A stretch of DNA of 64,000 bases from Lepas anatifera (GCA_034440635.1 JAOTON010001675.1:1-64000); one strand, 5' to 3'; counted from the first letter of the stretch, positions 23,111 through 34,262 are shown. The notes: generated by a model from the letters alone, not told the origin. A program made the numbers and translations.

Positions 23111-25082
23111 ACTGCTGTGAGTGGGACTGGTGGGACCCTTAAATCCATTAGGATCTAATTTTCCAGTTAGCGAACCCCTGGAGAAAGCCAGAAAGTGTAC
23201 AAGTGTACACTGTGAACGACTTCGAGTTCACTTTGGTCAGTCGAGGGTCCTATGTCGCTGCCAGAGCACAGCGAAGACAGGACAACGGCCAAAATCTGGT
23301 TATAGCTAGTTATAGCTCCTGTAAAAATTCAGGTAGATACCGCTGAAGGGAGACACAAACACATTTCCCGAGTTGATCGCTGATGTGGAGTATCCCTAAA
23401 CTGGGCCTCTGCTTGCCTTAGGGTCGCCAGGGGCCGTATCATTATGCCAAGAGTACATAAGAATGGGCGCACCCACGTCGATATTTTATTCTGATTTCCA
23501 GCATGCGCCCGCACTGCGCAGGTAGGGCCAAATCAGCATTGTGATCGTACAGCCCACCTTAGATCGGTATGCTGATATTCTGCGTAGGCTTGGTCGGTAC
23601 TGGTCCCTTTGCATCCAGGGTACGCTTGTCCTACGTCGAGCGTGGCTACGCACGGAAGAGGTCAAAGTACCACATTGAAATACGGCAAGTTGCTTGTCTC
23701 AGTCAAGTCTTAGGAGGGCATAATATTAGAATATAGCCTTAGAAAGGTTTACAATAACTGGGGTCTTGAAGTAAGCCAAAGTCCATGAACTTAAGTCATA
23801 GATCCTTCTTGGCTGGCTAGCTCAGATTGAAGGGAAATGGGATCATTGCTCTGACCTAGTGGTTTATTAGAGCCTTATGGCTAGTGAAGGCCCTGTGTGC
23901 TAATCATCATCATATAAACAAAATCAGTAGTCCATGTAACCATCATGGGGCTTCCCAAAGTGTATCGGGATTTGATCTGACATGTCCTGTAGAAATATAA
24001 TCCCCAATGACAAACGTAGGCCCCTTGAACGAGACGGGCCTATTCTAAATATTCGTTGATCTTCTACAAACTGTTTAACGCTTCTGAAGATAATTTTGAT
24101 CACCGATTGGGGAGAAAATAGTCCCCATGCAGTCTCCCCGGGTCCCAAAGTGTCTTTACTGACAGTGGGTTCCAGTGCATCAATAAAATAAACGCCAAAG
24201 AGATACATTCACTTTTTACCACTCCTGAGATGTATTTTAGATACATTCAAAGCAATGTTTCCCAATTTTTTTAAAGATGATATGAAACTAATTACCTCTT
24301 TGACCCCTGCCCCAGTGGGGGCTGTTTGAACAACCCCTCCGATTTTTCGGGCGGCAAGAAAAAAAACGGCGACGCGAAGCGCCGCCGTACTTGGCACACC
24401 TTATTCTTGATTGATTCCGCAAGTTTCTCCAAAATTTTAAGCTTGGGTCATCTCAGGTCAGGTCATCAGTGCAGGTCAAGTAACCTTACCTCAACACATG
24501 TTGAAGGTGGCATAAGTAGGAAATGGGTGAATGTATCGGATTGAAACTTATAACACTTAATGGCCCCACCGAGTTCTCCAAAAAGTTCCGGGATTTTTCA
24601 TATCGATGACATAAGGTCAAATACGGACCATGACCTCTCAATTGGAAATACAGAGGAAAACAGAAAATGGACTGTAGGGGAGAATGGGGTAAGATGCCCA
24701 GGGTTTAGGGAAATCCGGATTATAGAATAACCGCGGTTCCAACAGCGCTGCTTTAGATGCCATGTCGTAGCATGATCATTTATCTTCCTTATAGAGTCGA
24801 TGAAATTGCTGATAATTATCATATTTTTCTAACTATTTTGATTTTGCTAGAGGCTTGCAAAGGGGCGTCTTACCCCATTGGGTGGGTAAGACGCCCCTGG
24901 GGCTTGGTAAGATGCCCCACCCCTGGGCATCTTACCCCTTTTTGGTCTATCGTTGATGAAGTAGCTTTTTCGTAGTTCTTAGCTTCATTGGTATCATTTA
25001 AGTATTATTCAGAAGTCAGTATGTATTTAGAAGTGTCCACACATATTGATAAAACGTGTAGGTGGTTTTTCACGTTTCCACG

Positions 25083-25418
25083 CAGGGGCGGACGCAGACC
25101 CGAGTTTTGGGGGGGCAAACCCATGTCTGCCTCTCCTCCTGGGGGGGTGGGAGCGAAGATTTTTTGCTCTACAGACCTAGTGTAAACACCTTTTTCAGTG
25201 CTCGACAGCCTTAGTATAAGCTACCTCTCCAAGTGCACAATCGTTCTCGGGGGGTGGGGGGGTGGGAGCGAATATGTTTTTGTTTTGCTCTACAGACCTA
25301 GTGTAAACACCTTTTTTCGAAAAATTTCCCGGCGTTTGGGGGCCAAAGATAGTTTACCCGCCGCTCCAGCGCTTTGGGGGGTGGGCATTGCCGGAATGCC
25401 CCCCTGCGTCCGCTAATG
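25083..25418 (+). mobile_element. 336-bp hAT-type MITE
   Basis: Termini CAGGGGCGGACGCAG and CTGCGTCCGCTAATG are inverted repeats, flanked by a perfect 8-bp duplication TTTCCACG (25075-25082 and 25419-25426). Inside, a ~115-bp segment (GGGGGGTGGGAGCGAA ... CAGACCTAGTGTAAACACC) is tandemly duplicated. Noncoding. Confidence 0.9.
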
Positions 25419-26039
25419 TTTCCACGTCAAATGATAAAACAAAGTTACGTAAAACTCTGTATCGTTCCAATTTATTATATGTACTGCCGAAGCAAACTAA
25501 CGATAAAAACCAAAGATAAAAGCATACTATAAAAGTAATGTAAAATCACACACACACACAAACAACGAAGTACGAAACGAAGTAGGTAAACTGTACGAGG
25601 TTTCTGAGAACCTCCCCTAAATCCCGTACCTTGTCTTTTTCTGTGTTCCCTTTGTTTCAATTCCTCATTTAAAAAAATATGGGCCAGAAGTTTTTAAGTA
25701 CATAAACATTCACTTCAGACAGTAAAAATGGCTTGTGGCGACTCGAAGCTTCCTCCCACCAGCCGCCACAGGCTCCCAGTCTATCATTTATGGCGCACAG
25801 CCACCTCAGCATTCTCGTCAAGGCACACAGGCCCAGCCTTCCCAGACAGTGCACTCGATCTATGCTTTGCACGAGAGAACAAAACCCACTCCGCAGATGA
25901 GATATCTGGAATAGTCATGCCCACTGTCTTTCTTTCCTTACACAGCTTTTGCCTGCCTCGTCCACGTCTTTTTAGATACATTTGCTTTCGCAACCCCTTC
26001 AACTAGTTTGTCTTCCAGAGCCTTTTTTAGATGCATGTT

Positions 26040-26368
26040 GTTGCAAGTTCGGCTTTTGGAGTCGGAGTCTCACTAAGGTCATCAATGGACTTGTCGCAGA
26101 GACCCTAGTCCTACCATCGGAGCGAGCAACTCCTGTAATGAAGATTTAATTTAAAAGTCAAAGTTAATCCCACAAATCAAAGGGACGGCCGCCCCGCTCA
26201 GGTCGCCCTCTCATCAGTCAGTTGCCAGCCGACCTACGTCGGGTAAACTATTGAGCGCCGGAGCGTCTCAGGAGAACCGATCCCAAGCCTGGACATGCAC
26301 TGCCACTGCACGTTCCTGAGCAGCGGGACGGAGCCCAACGCTCTACCAACTGGGCTACCGGGATGGCA
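26040..26368 (-). mobile_element. SINE family 2 (tRNA-derived), copy in element E
   Basis: On the minus strand a tRNA-like head (CCCAGTTGGTAGAGCGTTGG, read from about 26362 down) is followed by a long conserved body (GAGACGCTCCGGCGCTCAAT, GTCGGCTGGCAACTGACTG, GCGGGGCGGCCGTCCC) and a tail with GTGAGACTCCGACTCC. The same family is at 34263-34602 and 62847-63185. Confidence 0.85.
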
Positions 26369-28337
26369 AATGTAGGGACGACATAAGAGATCAGGTACGG
26401 AGCTGCAGCAGGATTAACCATGTGGCATATTTCATGTCTAGCTCATTCATAGGCGAAGCTAGGGTAAACAGTTCAGCCATAGCCCCTTCATAATTGCCCA
26501 AAATTGACCGATTTTGGCCAGTTTTGTTTCAAAATATGTTTTACGGTTTTGTCCATTTTAATTCAATTGCTTTGCGCCTCCACCACACCAGTTTGATCTG
26601 AACCCGCCATGAGGTCATCTCCGGTTGGGACATCAGGCCAGGTACGGTGAACTCCCAAATTATTGTCTCAAGGTTTTAATGATTGAGCTGAGATTCGCTT
26701 TATTGAACGAAAGCACCAACCACAAAATTTGGCTGTTATGGAATTCCTTGCGTTAGTGGCCTGGGTTCAGGAGCGAGGCCTTCAATTAGAAAGGTTAGTC
26801 ACAAAGCGACAAATTGAAGTGTGCTCTTATTCAACACGTACGGTCATGCGCGTCGAAAGCATAGGACAGGAACGGGAGGACGGATTCTCTAACTCGCCAA
26901 TCTGTGAGGACGTCTCCCGACAAGTTTTGGGAATCGACCTAGGTTTTTATGGTCTCCCTATTACCTACTTACGTTGACCTACATAAATTTTTTTTCATGA
27001 GCTTCACGGTCATAAGCTTTTTCAAAGACGGTCCATTTAAAGTTCACGTCCCCCGCAATCACCAGTCCAGGGTCCGTAGCCCCCAGTAACAATTCCGTGG
27101 CACTGCCCGTGGGTAAGGTTTGGACTAACCACAAGTTTAGCACAGTTGTTTACTCTAACAAATGGCGTTGTATTGCTCTGGGTAAAGACGCCCCCTTTCC
27201 ACCGGGAGAGTTGCCCATGGGGCATCTTTCCCCATTCGTTGAGGGGGCATCTCTCCCATCAGTACCCAAACTAGATAAAACCTGAAGGGAAAAAATCATA
27301 CAATTAATACACTCACGGAAATGCTCAGTTAATGAGTTAAATATGCCATCATTCCTAATGGGAAGTTAAACAAAACACGCACCTCATATCCTTCGAGATA
27401 TCTGCAACCTATATGGGCAATTTTTTCTTAGAAAAGCATCGAAACAAAGACTTACCCACCAGCTTCACGCAAATCACAGGAGGGAACTAAATTTTTGCAC
27501 AAGAAACAATCAAAGCCTCTGCTTTCGACCAAGAACAATATTATTTACTGGTGGTGGCCCGGATTGCCAAAAGAGGGGATGGGGCGTCTTACCCGATGGG
27601 GCATCTTACCCCACTTTCCCCTATTTGTGTAGATAAAGGTGATAATACTTTCATATTCTCTAAATCGAAGTATCCTAGGCCCCTTTTAGGTTCATGTTGC
27701 AATGTTTGACCTGTGACCTCTGAGAAGTCATCCGAAGCTACTTAAGCAGTTTTCAGACTTTGATTGCGTTTGAATTGCTATTGCCAGTCGATTGATAGTC
27801 ATATGGACTATGTTAAGTTAAAAGTGACCTTGACCTGTCCTGAGGTCAGGTGATTTGTGTTTTTGACCTAGTATGCTCATATTATACATCATTCGATTCG
27901 CCGTGACGAGAGAGAGCAAACAGTGCCTACAAAATTATTCTAACTCAACGCTGTCAGACGCTAGCGTCAAACAGCTTTGCTCAAAATGCCAACTTCTTTG
28001 ACCTGTCATGACCTCAATGTTGGCCTGAGCCAAAAAGTGACGGATATAGTGTCTTCATGAATTTGTATGAGCTATCCACCAGGGTTCGCGTTTTTTCGCT
28101 ATCCTGCATAGGGGCCGAGTTCGAGAGGGGGTGTTCAAACACCCCCACCAGGGCGAAGGTGACCCGGAGGCCCACCGGGGCGCGGGTTAACTGATTCAGT
28201 TCGCAAAATACTTTACATGGGTAAAGAACAAAAAATTTGGCGCCCCCAGCCGGCCTAAAAATGGCGCCCCCTGGCCATGAAAGTGGCGCCCCCCAGCGCT
28301 GCGGCCCCCCTAGCGAAAAATCCTGGATCCGCCCCTG

Positions 28338-29788
28338 TTACATGGCCCCTAATTTGTGCGTGACTGCACCTGAACGGATCAGCGTGGGGGCGCGCAGTCA
28401 TGAGTGCATTGAAATTGCTGGGCGCTCGACAAAACAGTCCACGCTGCACCGTATTTATCCGAGCATGCGGAACATGAAATAAGGTGCCGATCATAGCTCG
28501 GGTGTGTCGAGGTGGTACACGCAGCGGGAAACTCCCGAGCAGTAGGTCAGAGTCAGTCCTGGCTGTTATGATCTTCTGGATAAACATGATATCGTATTGC
28601 AGACGGCGAAAAGCGAGACTGCAAATTTTGAAATGTTCCAAAAGATCAGAGTAGTCAAGGGACTGCGAGTGATTGAGAGAAATGTTTGAAAGCCAAATAA
28701 GAAATTTGTGTTGTATTCTTTCGAGCCTGTCTAGATGTGTCTTGGCAGCCCCTCCCCAAATAATGCAACCATATTCTAAAATTGAGCGAACATTGCCAAA
28801 GTAAGCTGCCAAGATTGGGTCCGGTTTAAATTTTGATCTCGATCTCGTTCCTCCCACTGGATGGCCTGTCTGGAGGGACCCTATCAGCAGGCCAAGTGCC
28901 CTGTTTGCCTTACTGACGGTTTGATCAATGTGGTCCTGAAACGTTAATTTTGAGTCTAACCACACTCCAAGATCTCGTATTGAGTTTACTTTTTCAAGGG
29001 CATTGTTTTGAATTTTATAGGTGGCTAGAACTGGATTGCGTTTCAGTGTTATAGTTAATGATTTGCACTTAACTGGGTTAAGTTGAAGTTTCCAAAGATG
29101 TGACCATTCAGTTAGAGTGTTGAGATCAGCCTGGAGAAGTTCAGCGTCCGCTAAAGAGGAAATTTGGTGGAAGAGCTTAACATCATCGGCAAAGAAGAGA
29201 CAATTCGTCTTGATTTTGGACGGTAGATCGTTAACAAACAGGGCAAACAGCAAAGGTGACAAAATTCCGCCTTCAGGCGTCCCAGAGCGTACTGGAGCCC
29301 AATCTGAGAATTTTCCATTTACAATTACACGCTGTTTTCTATTGCCTAAATAAGAAGAAAGCCAATCGAGAGCAGTGCCGGAAATTTGGAACGAATGTTT
29401 CAGCTTATGAATGAGCAATTTATGATTGACACTCTGGAATGCCGCAGTGTAATCTGTGTATATGACGTCAGTTTGTATTTTTGAATTAATGGAGTCCCAC
29501 GCTGTTTTCCAAAGAGATGCTAAATTTGTGTCGCAGGACTTGCGTGGAACAAAGCCGTGTTGATTTGGAGCCAGAATAGGATGAACATGGGTTAGAAGTG
29601 CGTTACATATACAGCGTTCCAATAATTTTCCAAACAGTGGGGTGAGCGAGATCGATCGATAGTTAGAAGCTAATTTACGAGATCCCTTTTTGTGCAGTGG
29701 AACAATATTAGCCTCCGCCCACCTGCCCGGGAATACCCCTGCGTCACAGACTTATTGAATAGTATGTAAAGGTTCAGTAGTAGGTTCA
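28338..29788 (-). pseudogene. Non-LTR reverse transcriptase, 5'-truncated
   Basis: The minus-strand frame is open from 29622 to 28255 (455 codons); homology starts further upstream, near 29788, in another frame. Landmarks in order are SNYRSISLTPLF-type text (about 29650), HGFVPRKSCDTNLAS, YTDYTAAFQSVNHKLLIHKL, SGTPEGGILSPLLFALFVND, the catalytic LFFADDVKLF (FADD at about 29182-29193), and a C-terminal YGCIIWGGAAKTHLDRLERIQ segment. The endonuclease and ORF1 are missing, as in 5' truncation during target-primed reverse transcription. The last ~30 codons read (GADPGFFARG...) are not original: they are the end of the hAT-like element. The catalytic core looks intact, but the copy lacks a start. 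Confidence 0.88.
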
Positions 29789-31262
29789 GGTTCCATACTT
29801 GTGTGCGGAGTGAAACAGAACACGTCAGTGTCTTCCTAGCACGACTCCGGAAGCTTGCAAAGCCGTGCAAGTTCCCCTCCAGCATGCTGGATGAAATGCT
29901 GGGGATCGACTTGTGTGTGGTATCAGACATGAGCAGTTGCAGTCACGGTTGTTGAGGGAGTCCGGCTTAACTCTCCAGTCCGCCATGGATTTGGCTTTGG
30001 CCCAAGAATCTGCCGCGGCTAATGCGGCTGAGCTCAGCGGTAGCGCTCGTGAGGACCGTACCGGTGGTGGTGATGTTCTTGTGGGTGTTCATCAGGTGTT
30101 GGAAACTCGTGGCCACCAGTGGCAGCAGAGGCGGCGGCGTTCCGGTGCTGGTGAAGGTGGTGGCGGGTCAGCGGTCGGGGGTGGACCAGCTCGTCGCAGC
30201 GGCGGTGGCAGCTGTGGGGCGGGTCGCAGTGGCAGCGACCGTGCCTGGGTTCCTGCATCCTGCAACCGCTGTCTCCGGCCTCATCGGCAGGACTCGTGTC
30301 CTTTTCGTTCTAAACAGTGCTTCAAGTGCGGACAGAGAGGACACATACGGGCTGTGTGTGAGATCTGGAGCCAACGTTATTTGCGTCAGCTGGAAGTTGA
30401 TGTACCCGAATCAGCATCTGAGAGAAGCGGCCATGACCTGGGCGGCACATTACCCGCCGAGAGTGATGAGGTATACTCCTTATTTGCTCTGAACAATGGG
30501 ATCGAGCGGCGTCAACCTTTGATGGTGGAGGTGTCTCTGAACGGCAAGAGTGTGGGAATGGAGGTGGACACCGGGGCTGCTCTAACCGTGTGCTCATCTG
30601 CGGGTTACAGTCAGCTGTGGCCGGAGGAAGGACCTGCGATGGATCCATGCTCTGTCAAACTCAAGACGTACAGCGGTGAGCCGATTGCCGTCCTTGGACA
30701 GGTGATGGTGGACGTCAGCTACGGCGCACAGGCAGCGCGCTTGCCCCTCGTTGTCGTTGAAGGTGGAGGACAGTGGCTTTTCGGTCGTAATTGGCTGGAT
30801 CGTATCAAGCTCGACTGGCCTGCCATCTGTCGGGTCAGTGCACAGTCTCGGGTCCAGTCCCTTCTCGACGAGTTCCCGGATGTTTTCAAGAACGAGTTGG
30901 GATGCTACCGTGGTTGGGAGGTCAGCATTGAAGTGGATCCTGACGTCCAGCCGCGCTTTTTCAAGCCACGCACCGTTCCGCTGGCGTACCGCGAGGTGGT
31001 CGACGCCCAGCTGGAGAAAGGGATCCAGGACGGTCTCTGGGAGCCTGTCCGACATAGTAAGTGGGCAGCGCCTCTGGTTGTGCCCAAGGACGGAGGGAAA
31101 TCTGTTAGGATTTGTGGAGATTACAGGCTCACTATCGACAAAGCCGCTAAAGTTGAGCAGTATCCTCTTCCTCGTATAGAGGAATTGTGTTCTAAGATGG
31201 CGGGATGCACAGTATTTTCCAAGTTAGACCTGAAAAGTGCGTACTCAGTTATTACTGGATGA
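29779..31262 (+). pseudogene. gag C-terminal part, protease and start of reverse transcriptase (Ty3/gypsy)
   Basis: Resumes the gag cut at 17351. From 29779 one frame gives the capsid C-terminal helices (FLARLRKLAKPCKF); a one-base shift near 29900 moves to the main frame (LVCGIRHEQLQSRLL), open to 31262. A Gly/Arg-rich linker precedes the CCHC zinc knuckle CFKCGQRGHIRAVC (30318-30359). The aspartic protease motif VDTGAALTVC follows at about 30564. Reverse transcriptase begins around 30880 with WAAPLVVPKDGGKSVRICGD and KLDLKSAYS. The frame is lost at about 31248 by one extra base. Gag and pol appear fused in one frame. Confidence 0.88.
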
Positions 31263-31641
31263 GCGTTCGAAGGAATATTTGACTGTCAATACCCCCAGGG
31301 GATTGTTGCGACCACGTCGTCTCAGCTTTGGATATGCCAGTGCTGTGTCTCTGTTCCAGCGCACCCTTGAGTCGGTACTAGCAAACATTCCTAAAGTGGG
31401 ATTATTTCTCGATGACATTGTCATTGCAGGAGTGTGTCAGACAGATCATGATGGTGCTCTGCGACAGGTGTTGCAGAGGCTGCACGAGGCAGGGCTCCGG
31501 GTCAACCAGGCAAAGTGTAGTTTCTCTGTGAGTAGCATCACTTACCTCGGGTTCCGCATCAGTAGCAAGGGTGTTGAAACCACTGAGGAGAAAACTGAGA
31601 CCATCATGAAAGCACAGGATCCAAAAACGTCAAAGAGCTGA
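31237..31641 (+). pseudogene. Ty3/gypsy reverse transcriptase, middle part
   Basis: Continues the polymerase after the frameshift at about 31248: KEYLTVNTPRGLLRPRRLSF, the catalytic LFLDDIVIAG (Asp pair at 31411-31416) and CSFSVSSITYLGF. It ends at 31639-31641 because of a one-base loss in the AAAAAC run near 31624; the next frame continues directly. Confidence 0.88.
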
Positions 31642-31643
31642 GA

Positions 31644-32630
31644 ATGTGGTTAGGTCTGATGAACTACTACAGCAAGTTCCTAAGGAACTTGGCCAGCACT
31701 CTTGCTCCGTTATATAAACTACTGAGAGCTGATCAGGCCCGGAAGTGGACTGATGTGGAAAGCAACGCTTTCCACAAGGCCAAGGAATTGTTGGTTAATC
31801 CTCCAGTTTTGGCTCATTTTGATCCAGCCTTGCCAGTTATTGTGGCACGTGACGCCGGGCCAGAGGCTGTTGGCTGTGTGTTAAGCCAGCGGACCGTGGA
31901 GGGGGAACGGCCAGTGGCGTTTTACTCCCGTTCCCTCAACGACACGGAGGCTCGTTACTCCAAAACTGATCGAGAGACACTAGCAGTTATCACTGCAGTA
32001 AAGAAGTGGCATTATTATCTGGCTGGACGCCCGTTACCGATTCATACTGATCATAAGCCATTATTGGGGATTATAGGTGAACAAAAGGCTCTGCCAGTGA
32101 TGGCATCGCCCAGAATGGTGCGGTGGGCTCTTATGTTAGGGGCGTACGATTATAGGTTAGAATACCGCCCCGGCACAAAACAGGGACACTGTGATGCCCT
32201 GAGCAGGCTTCCTGCTGCTGCGGCGGCTCCTTTAAGTGCTCCGGTTCCTGCCGAAACGTTGCACTTGATGGAGTTTTTGGACTCCTCCCCAGTGAGCGTG
32301 TCCCAAATCCGCCGGTGGACCAGTGTTGACCCTGTCCTATCCCAGGTGTATCGTCACGTGCGCGACGGATGGCCGACCTCAGGTGACGCTCTCAATCCTG
32401 ACTTTCATCCATATAAATCTAGAGTGGGTGAGTTAAGTGTGGAGGATGGGTGTGTTTTGTGGAGGTCACGGGTTGTTATTCCACCCCAGGGCAGAGCAGA
32501 TGTCTTACGACTTTTGCACGAGGGCCACCCCGGGGAAACGCGTGCGAAAATGCTCGCGAGGATGTATTTGGGGTGGCCACATTTGGATGAAGATATCTGT
32601 GATGTTGTGAGGGCATGTCATAAGTGTTAG
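31644..32630 (+). pseudogene. Ty3/gypsy RT connection, RNase H and integrase zinc finger
   Basis: Starts with the RT thumb (WLGLMNYYSKFLRNLASTLA) and goes into RNase H: ARDAGPEAVGCVLSQ with the first catalytic Asp, RETLAVITAVKKWHYYLAG, and HTDHKPLLGI. The integrase N-terminal HHCC finger is at the end: HEGHPGETR ... CHKC. A TAG at 32628-32630 stops the frame directly after the finger where a Gln codon would be usual; the frame stays the same beyond it. Confidence 0.88.
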
Positions 32631-32699
32631 GAGTTTCAGAATAAGTCCCCAAACGCCCCGCTGCATCCCTGGTCATGGCCCACACGGCCCTGGCAGCGC

Positions 32700-33671
32700 G
32701 TGCACATTGATTATTGTGCCGCGAATGGCTCATCATTTTTGGTGCTCATAGATGCTCATTCAAAATGGATGGACATCTATCCCACGCACTCGTCGGATAC
32801 GGAAACTACCATCGAAAAGCTCCAAATGTCATTTGCGTGTTGGGATGTGCCACCGATTCTGGTCTCTGATAATGCGCAGGCCTTTGTTTCAAAACAGTTT
32901 GAAACTTTTTGCAAGGTAAACAGTATCCGTCATCTGACAACTCCGTGTTTGTCTCCGAAATCGAACGGTGCGGCCAAGAAGGCAGTGGGAATTTTCAAAA
33001 GGGGCCTCGCCAAACAGAAGGTTGGATCTGTTCAGACCAAAGTGTCACGATTTCTTTTCAGGTATAGAACGACACCAAACAGCACGACACATTGTACACC
33101 TGGAGAACTTTTTCTGGGTAGGCAGCCCCGTACGCATCTGGACACTTTGTTGCCCAGCTTAATTGACCGCGTACGATATGGTCAGGAGGCTCAAAAGGTT
33201 TACAAAGATCGTGGTGCACTAGAGCGAAATGTCAGTGTGGGCGATAGAGTGTATGCTTCATTGGTAGATGGATTGCGAGGTATGGATAAGAGTCGCTGGA
33301 TTCCGGGACAGGTGTTGTGTCGTAATGGCGTAAAAATGACTGCTAAATTAAGAGACGGTAGAATTATAGTGCGGCACGCAGATCAGATCCGCAAGCGTTT
33401 TTCTTCTGATCGCTCACCTGTGCCAGTGCCTAACAATGTCATGTCTTCTCCCAGAGTGACACACTCTGCTGCGGAGCCCGGGACGGCTGGGTCGCCGCCC
33501 CCGGGACGGCTGGGCTGCCGGACCGGTCACCCGACGTACCGCCCGTCAGTGGCCAGCAGTGCAACCCCGGCCCCGATCAGCCGAGCCGCAGCCAAAACAA
33601 CACTGCCAACCAGGGCCCGAGTCCGGCAGCCGAGACGTCCCGCTATTGTTTCCGGGATAGGTCTGGTCTGA
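32700..33671 (+). pseudogene. Ty3/gypsy integrase core and C-terminus, catalytic Glu lost
   Basis: Same frame as the preceding segment, separated by the TAG stop. The retroviral-type integrase core shows HIDYCAANGSSFLVLID (first Asp), ILVSDNAQAFVS (second Asp) and SNGAAKKAV, where the third catalytic residue, normally Glu in SNGAAE-type motifs, is Lys (AAG at 32976-32978). The C-terminal domain follows (GDRVYASLVDG, WIPGQVLCRNG) and a Pro/Arg-rich tail ends at 33671. No chromodomain or env is visible before the 3' LTR. It would not be able to integrate DNA. Confidence 0.9.
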
Positions 33672-33796
33672 AACAGCCTGACCGTTGGCAGTACACCTGA
33701 ACGGATTTACCGAAGGATATTTCGTGGAGATATTTGTTCCATCATGACGTGCAAATGTAGCGGTGTACTTTTCTGTTGTTATTCGAGGTGGAGGAA

Positions 33797-33946
33797 TGTG
33801 GTATTGGGGGTTTCCGTATTTGGTGTGCCTGGTGCCGCCCTTACACTGGTGACGTGACCACCGCCTGAGGGCGCGACACTGAATGCTACGTTCGCCGAGG
33901 AGCGAGCAAATACACCAGTTGGAACCGGACTGCCGCGTCTATTACA
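33797..33946 (+). repeat. 3' LTR (150 bp)
   Basis: Starts TGTGGTATTGGGGG after a GAGGTGGAGGAA purine tract and ends GCGTCTATTACA before the duplicated GATAG. About 35 bp of the GGCGCC-type array follow (33947-33984), as left of the element. Confidence 0.93.
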
Positions 33947-34262
33947 GATAGGAAAGGGGCCCCTGGAGAGCACAGCAGAACATTTTTTAAGGAAAACTCA
34001 GTGGGGGGAGATTTTCTTGTGCGGGCCATTATAGGGTCTTGGGGGATCAAACCCCCATTTGGAGGGGGCGTTAATAAAATTTAGACGTGCTAGTGTTAAC
34101 AAATGTCTCCCAATTTTTGTTATTCCATATTTTAAAGATTAGAGATACTGCCCAGGAATGCAAGTTTTTCGACGGAAAAGGCCAAACCGGGTTTGAAAAA
34201 AGGCCAAAAGGGTCAAATTTTATTTGTACTGAAGATATATTTTTTAAAATAAATTTCCTCCA

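Larger units (their letters stand above)
24675..27623 (+). mobile_element. Element E: 2.95-kb element with GGGGTAAGATGCCCC ends
   Basis: Inverted termini TAGGGGAGAATGGGGTAAG (24675) and the reverse complement of TTACCCCACTTTCCCCTA (ending 27623). GGGGCATCTTACCCC-type motifs recur inside at 24900-24945 and 27217-27260, and there is a near-perfect hairpin at 24862-24897. It interrupts the TTAA-type element at 24674/27624. Target duplication not resolved. It contains a hAT MITE, a SINE, and about 1.2 kb (26369-27600) plus 25427-26039 in which I see no gene. Confidence 0.75.
24292..28190 (-). mobile_element. TTAA-type element (A/TTAA-3 relative) inside the hAT-like element, split by element E
   Basis: Right end is GGGGCGCGGG-TTAA at 28187-28190. 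Left end is degraded (TTAC at 24292-24295) near CCCCAGTGGGGGCTGTTTGAACAACCCC, which pairs with GGGGTGTTCAAACACCCCCACC at 28120-28150. In minus orientation it has the family hairpin CGGCGACGCGAAGCGCCGCCG (24366-24388), dispersed AGGTCA/TGACCT sites and TCCAATTGAG-like text. The two halves (24296-24674 and about 27640-28186) join in family order across element E. Confidence 0.7.
17655..28337 (+). mobile_element. Large hAT-like element carrying a GGCGCC array (10.7 kb with later insertions)
   Basis: Perfect 16-bp inverted termini CAGGGGCGGATCCAGG (17655, and its reverse complement ending at 28337), flanked by a perfect 8-bp duplication TTACATGG (17647-17654 and 28338-28345). CA...TG ends with an 8-bp duplication are the hAT pattern. 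The interior is a long GGCGCC-rich array (17700-21340), a degenerate GACC-rich stretch, and near the right end a nested TTAA element. No transposase remnant is recognised, so this copy is non-autonomous. Bases 21341-22230 and 23110-24290 hold nothing I can identify. Confidence 0.9.
17352..29778 (-). mobile_element. Non-LTR retrotransposon (Jockey/CR1 group) inserted in gag, itself split
   Basis: A 5'-truncated minus-strand element. Its 3' tail is at 17352-17380 (repeated AATAAAC-like units on the minus strand) and its truncated 5' end is at about 29778-29788, in the reverse transcriptase. A 10.7-kb hAT-like element (17655-28337) splits it near the end of the ORF. If that is left out, the minus-strand frame runs on a further 16 or so codons to a TGA at 17597-17599, then about 240 bp of 3' UTR. 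This supports both the junctions and the order of events. Confidence 0.85.
16903..33946 (+). mobile_element. Ty3/gypsy LTR retrotransposon, split by 12.4 kb of nested insertions
   Basis: Two 150-bp LTRs (16903-17052 and 33797-33946), both TG...CA, flanked by a perfect 5-bp duplication GATAG (16898-16902 and 33947-33951). The internal order is gag, protease, reverse transcriptase, RNase H, integrase, as in Ty3/gypsy; no env is seen. A purine run GAGGTGGAGGAA lies just before the 3' LTR, as expected of a polypurine tract. Gag is cut at about 17351 and resumes at about 29779. Without the insert the element would be about 4.6 kb. Pol carries two frameshifts, a stop and a lost integrase Glu, so the copy is dead. 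Confidence 0.93.

Noticed and set aside
25728..26006. 92-codon plus-strand ORF in element E, considered as its transposase
   Set aside because: No transposase motif, short, ends inside noncoding repeat text.
30022..30648. Alternative frames over gag/protease, including minus-strand ORFs
   Set aside because: Shadows of the real gag-pol frame in a GC-rich region.
33672..33796. An env gene after integrase in the LTR element
   Set aside because: Only about 125 bp separate the integrase stop from the 3' LTR; no room and no ORF.
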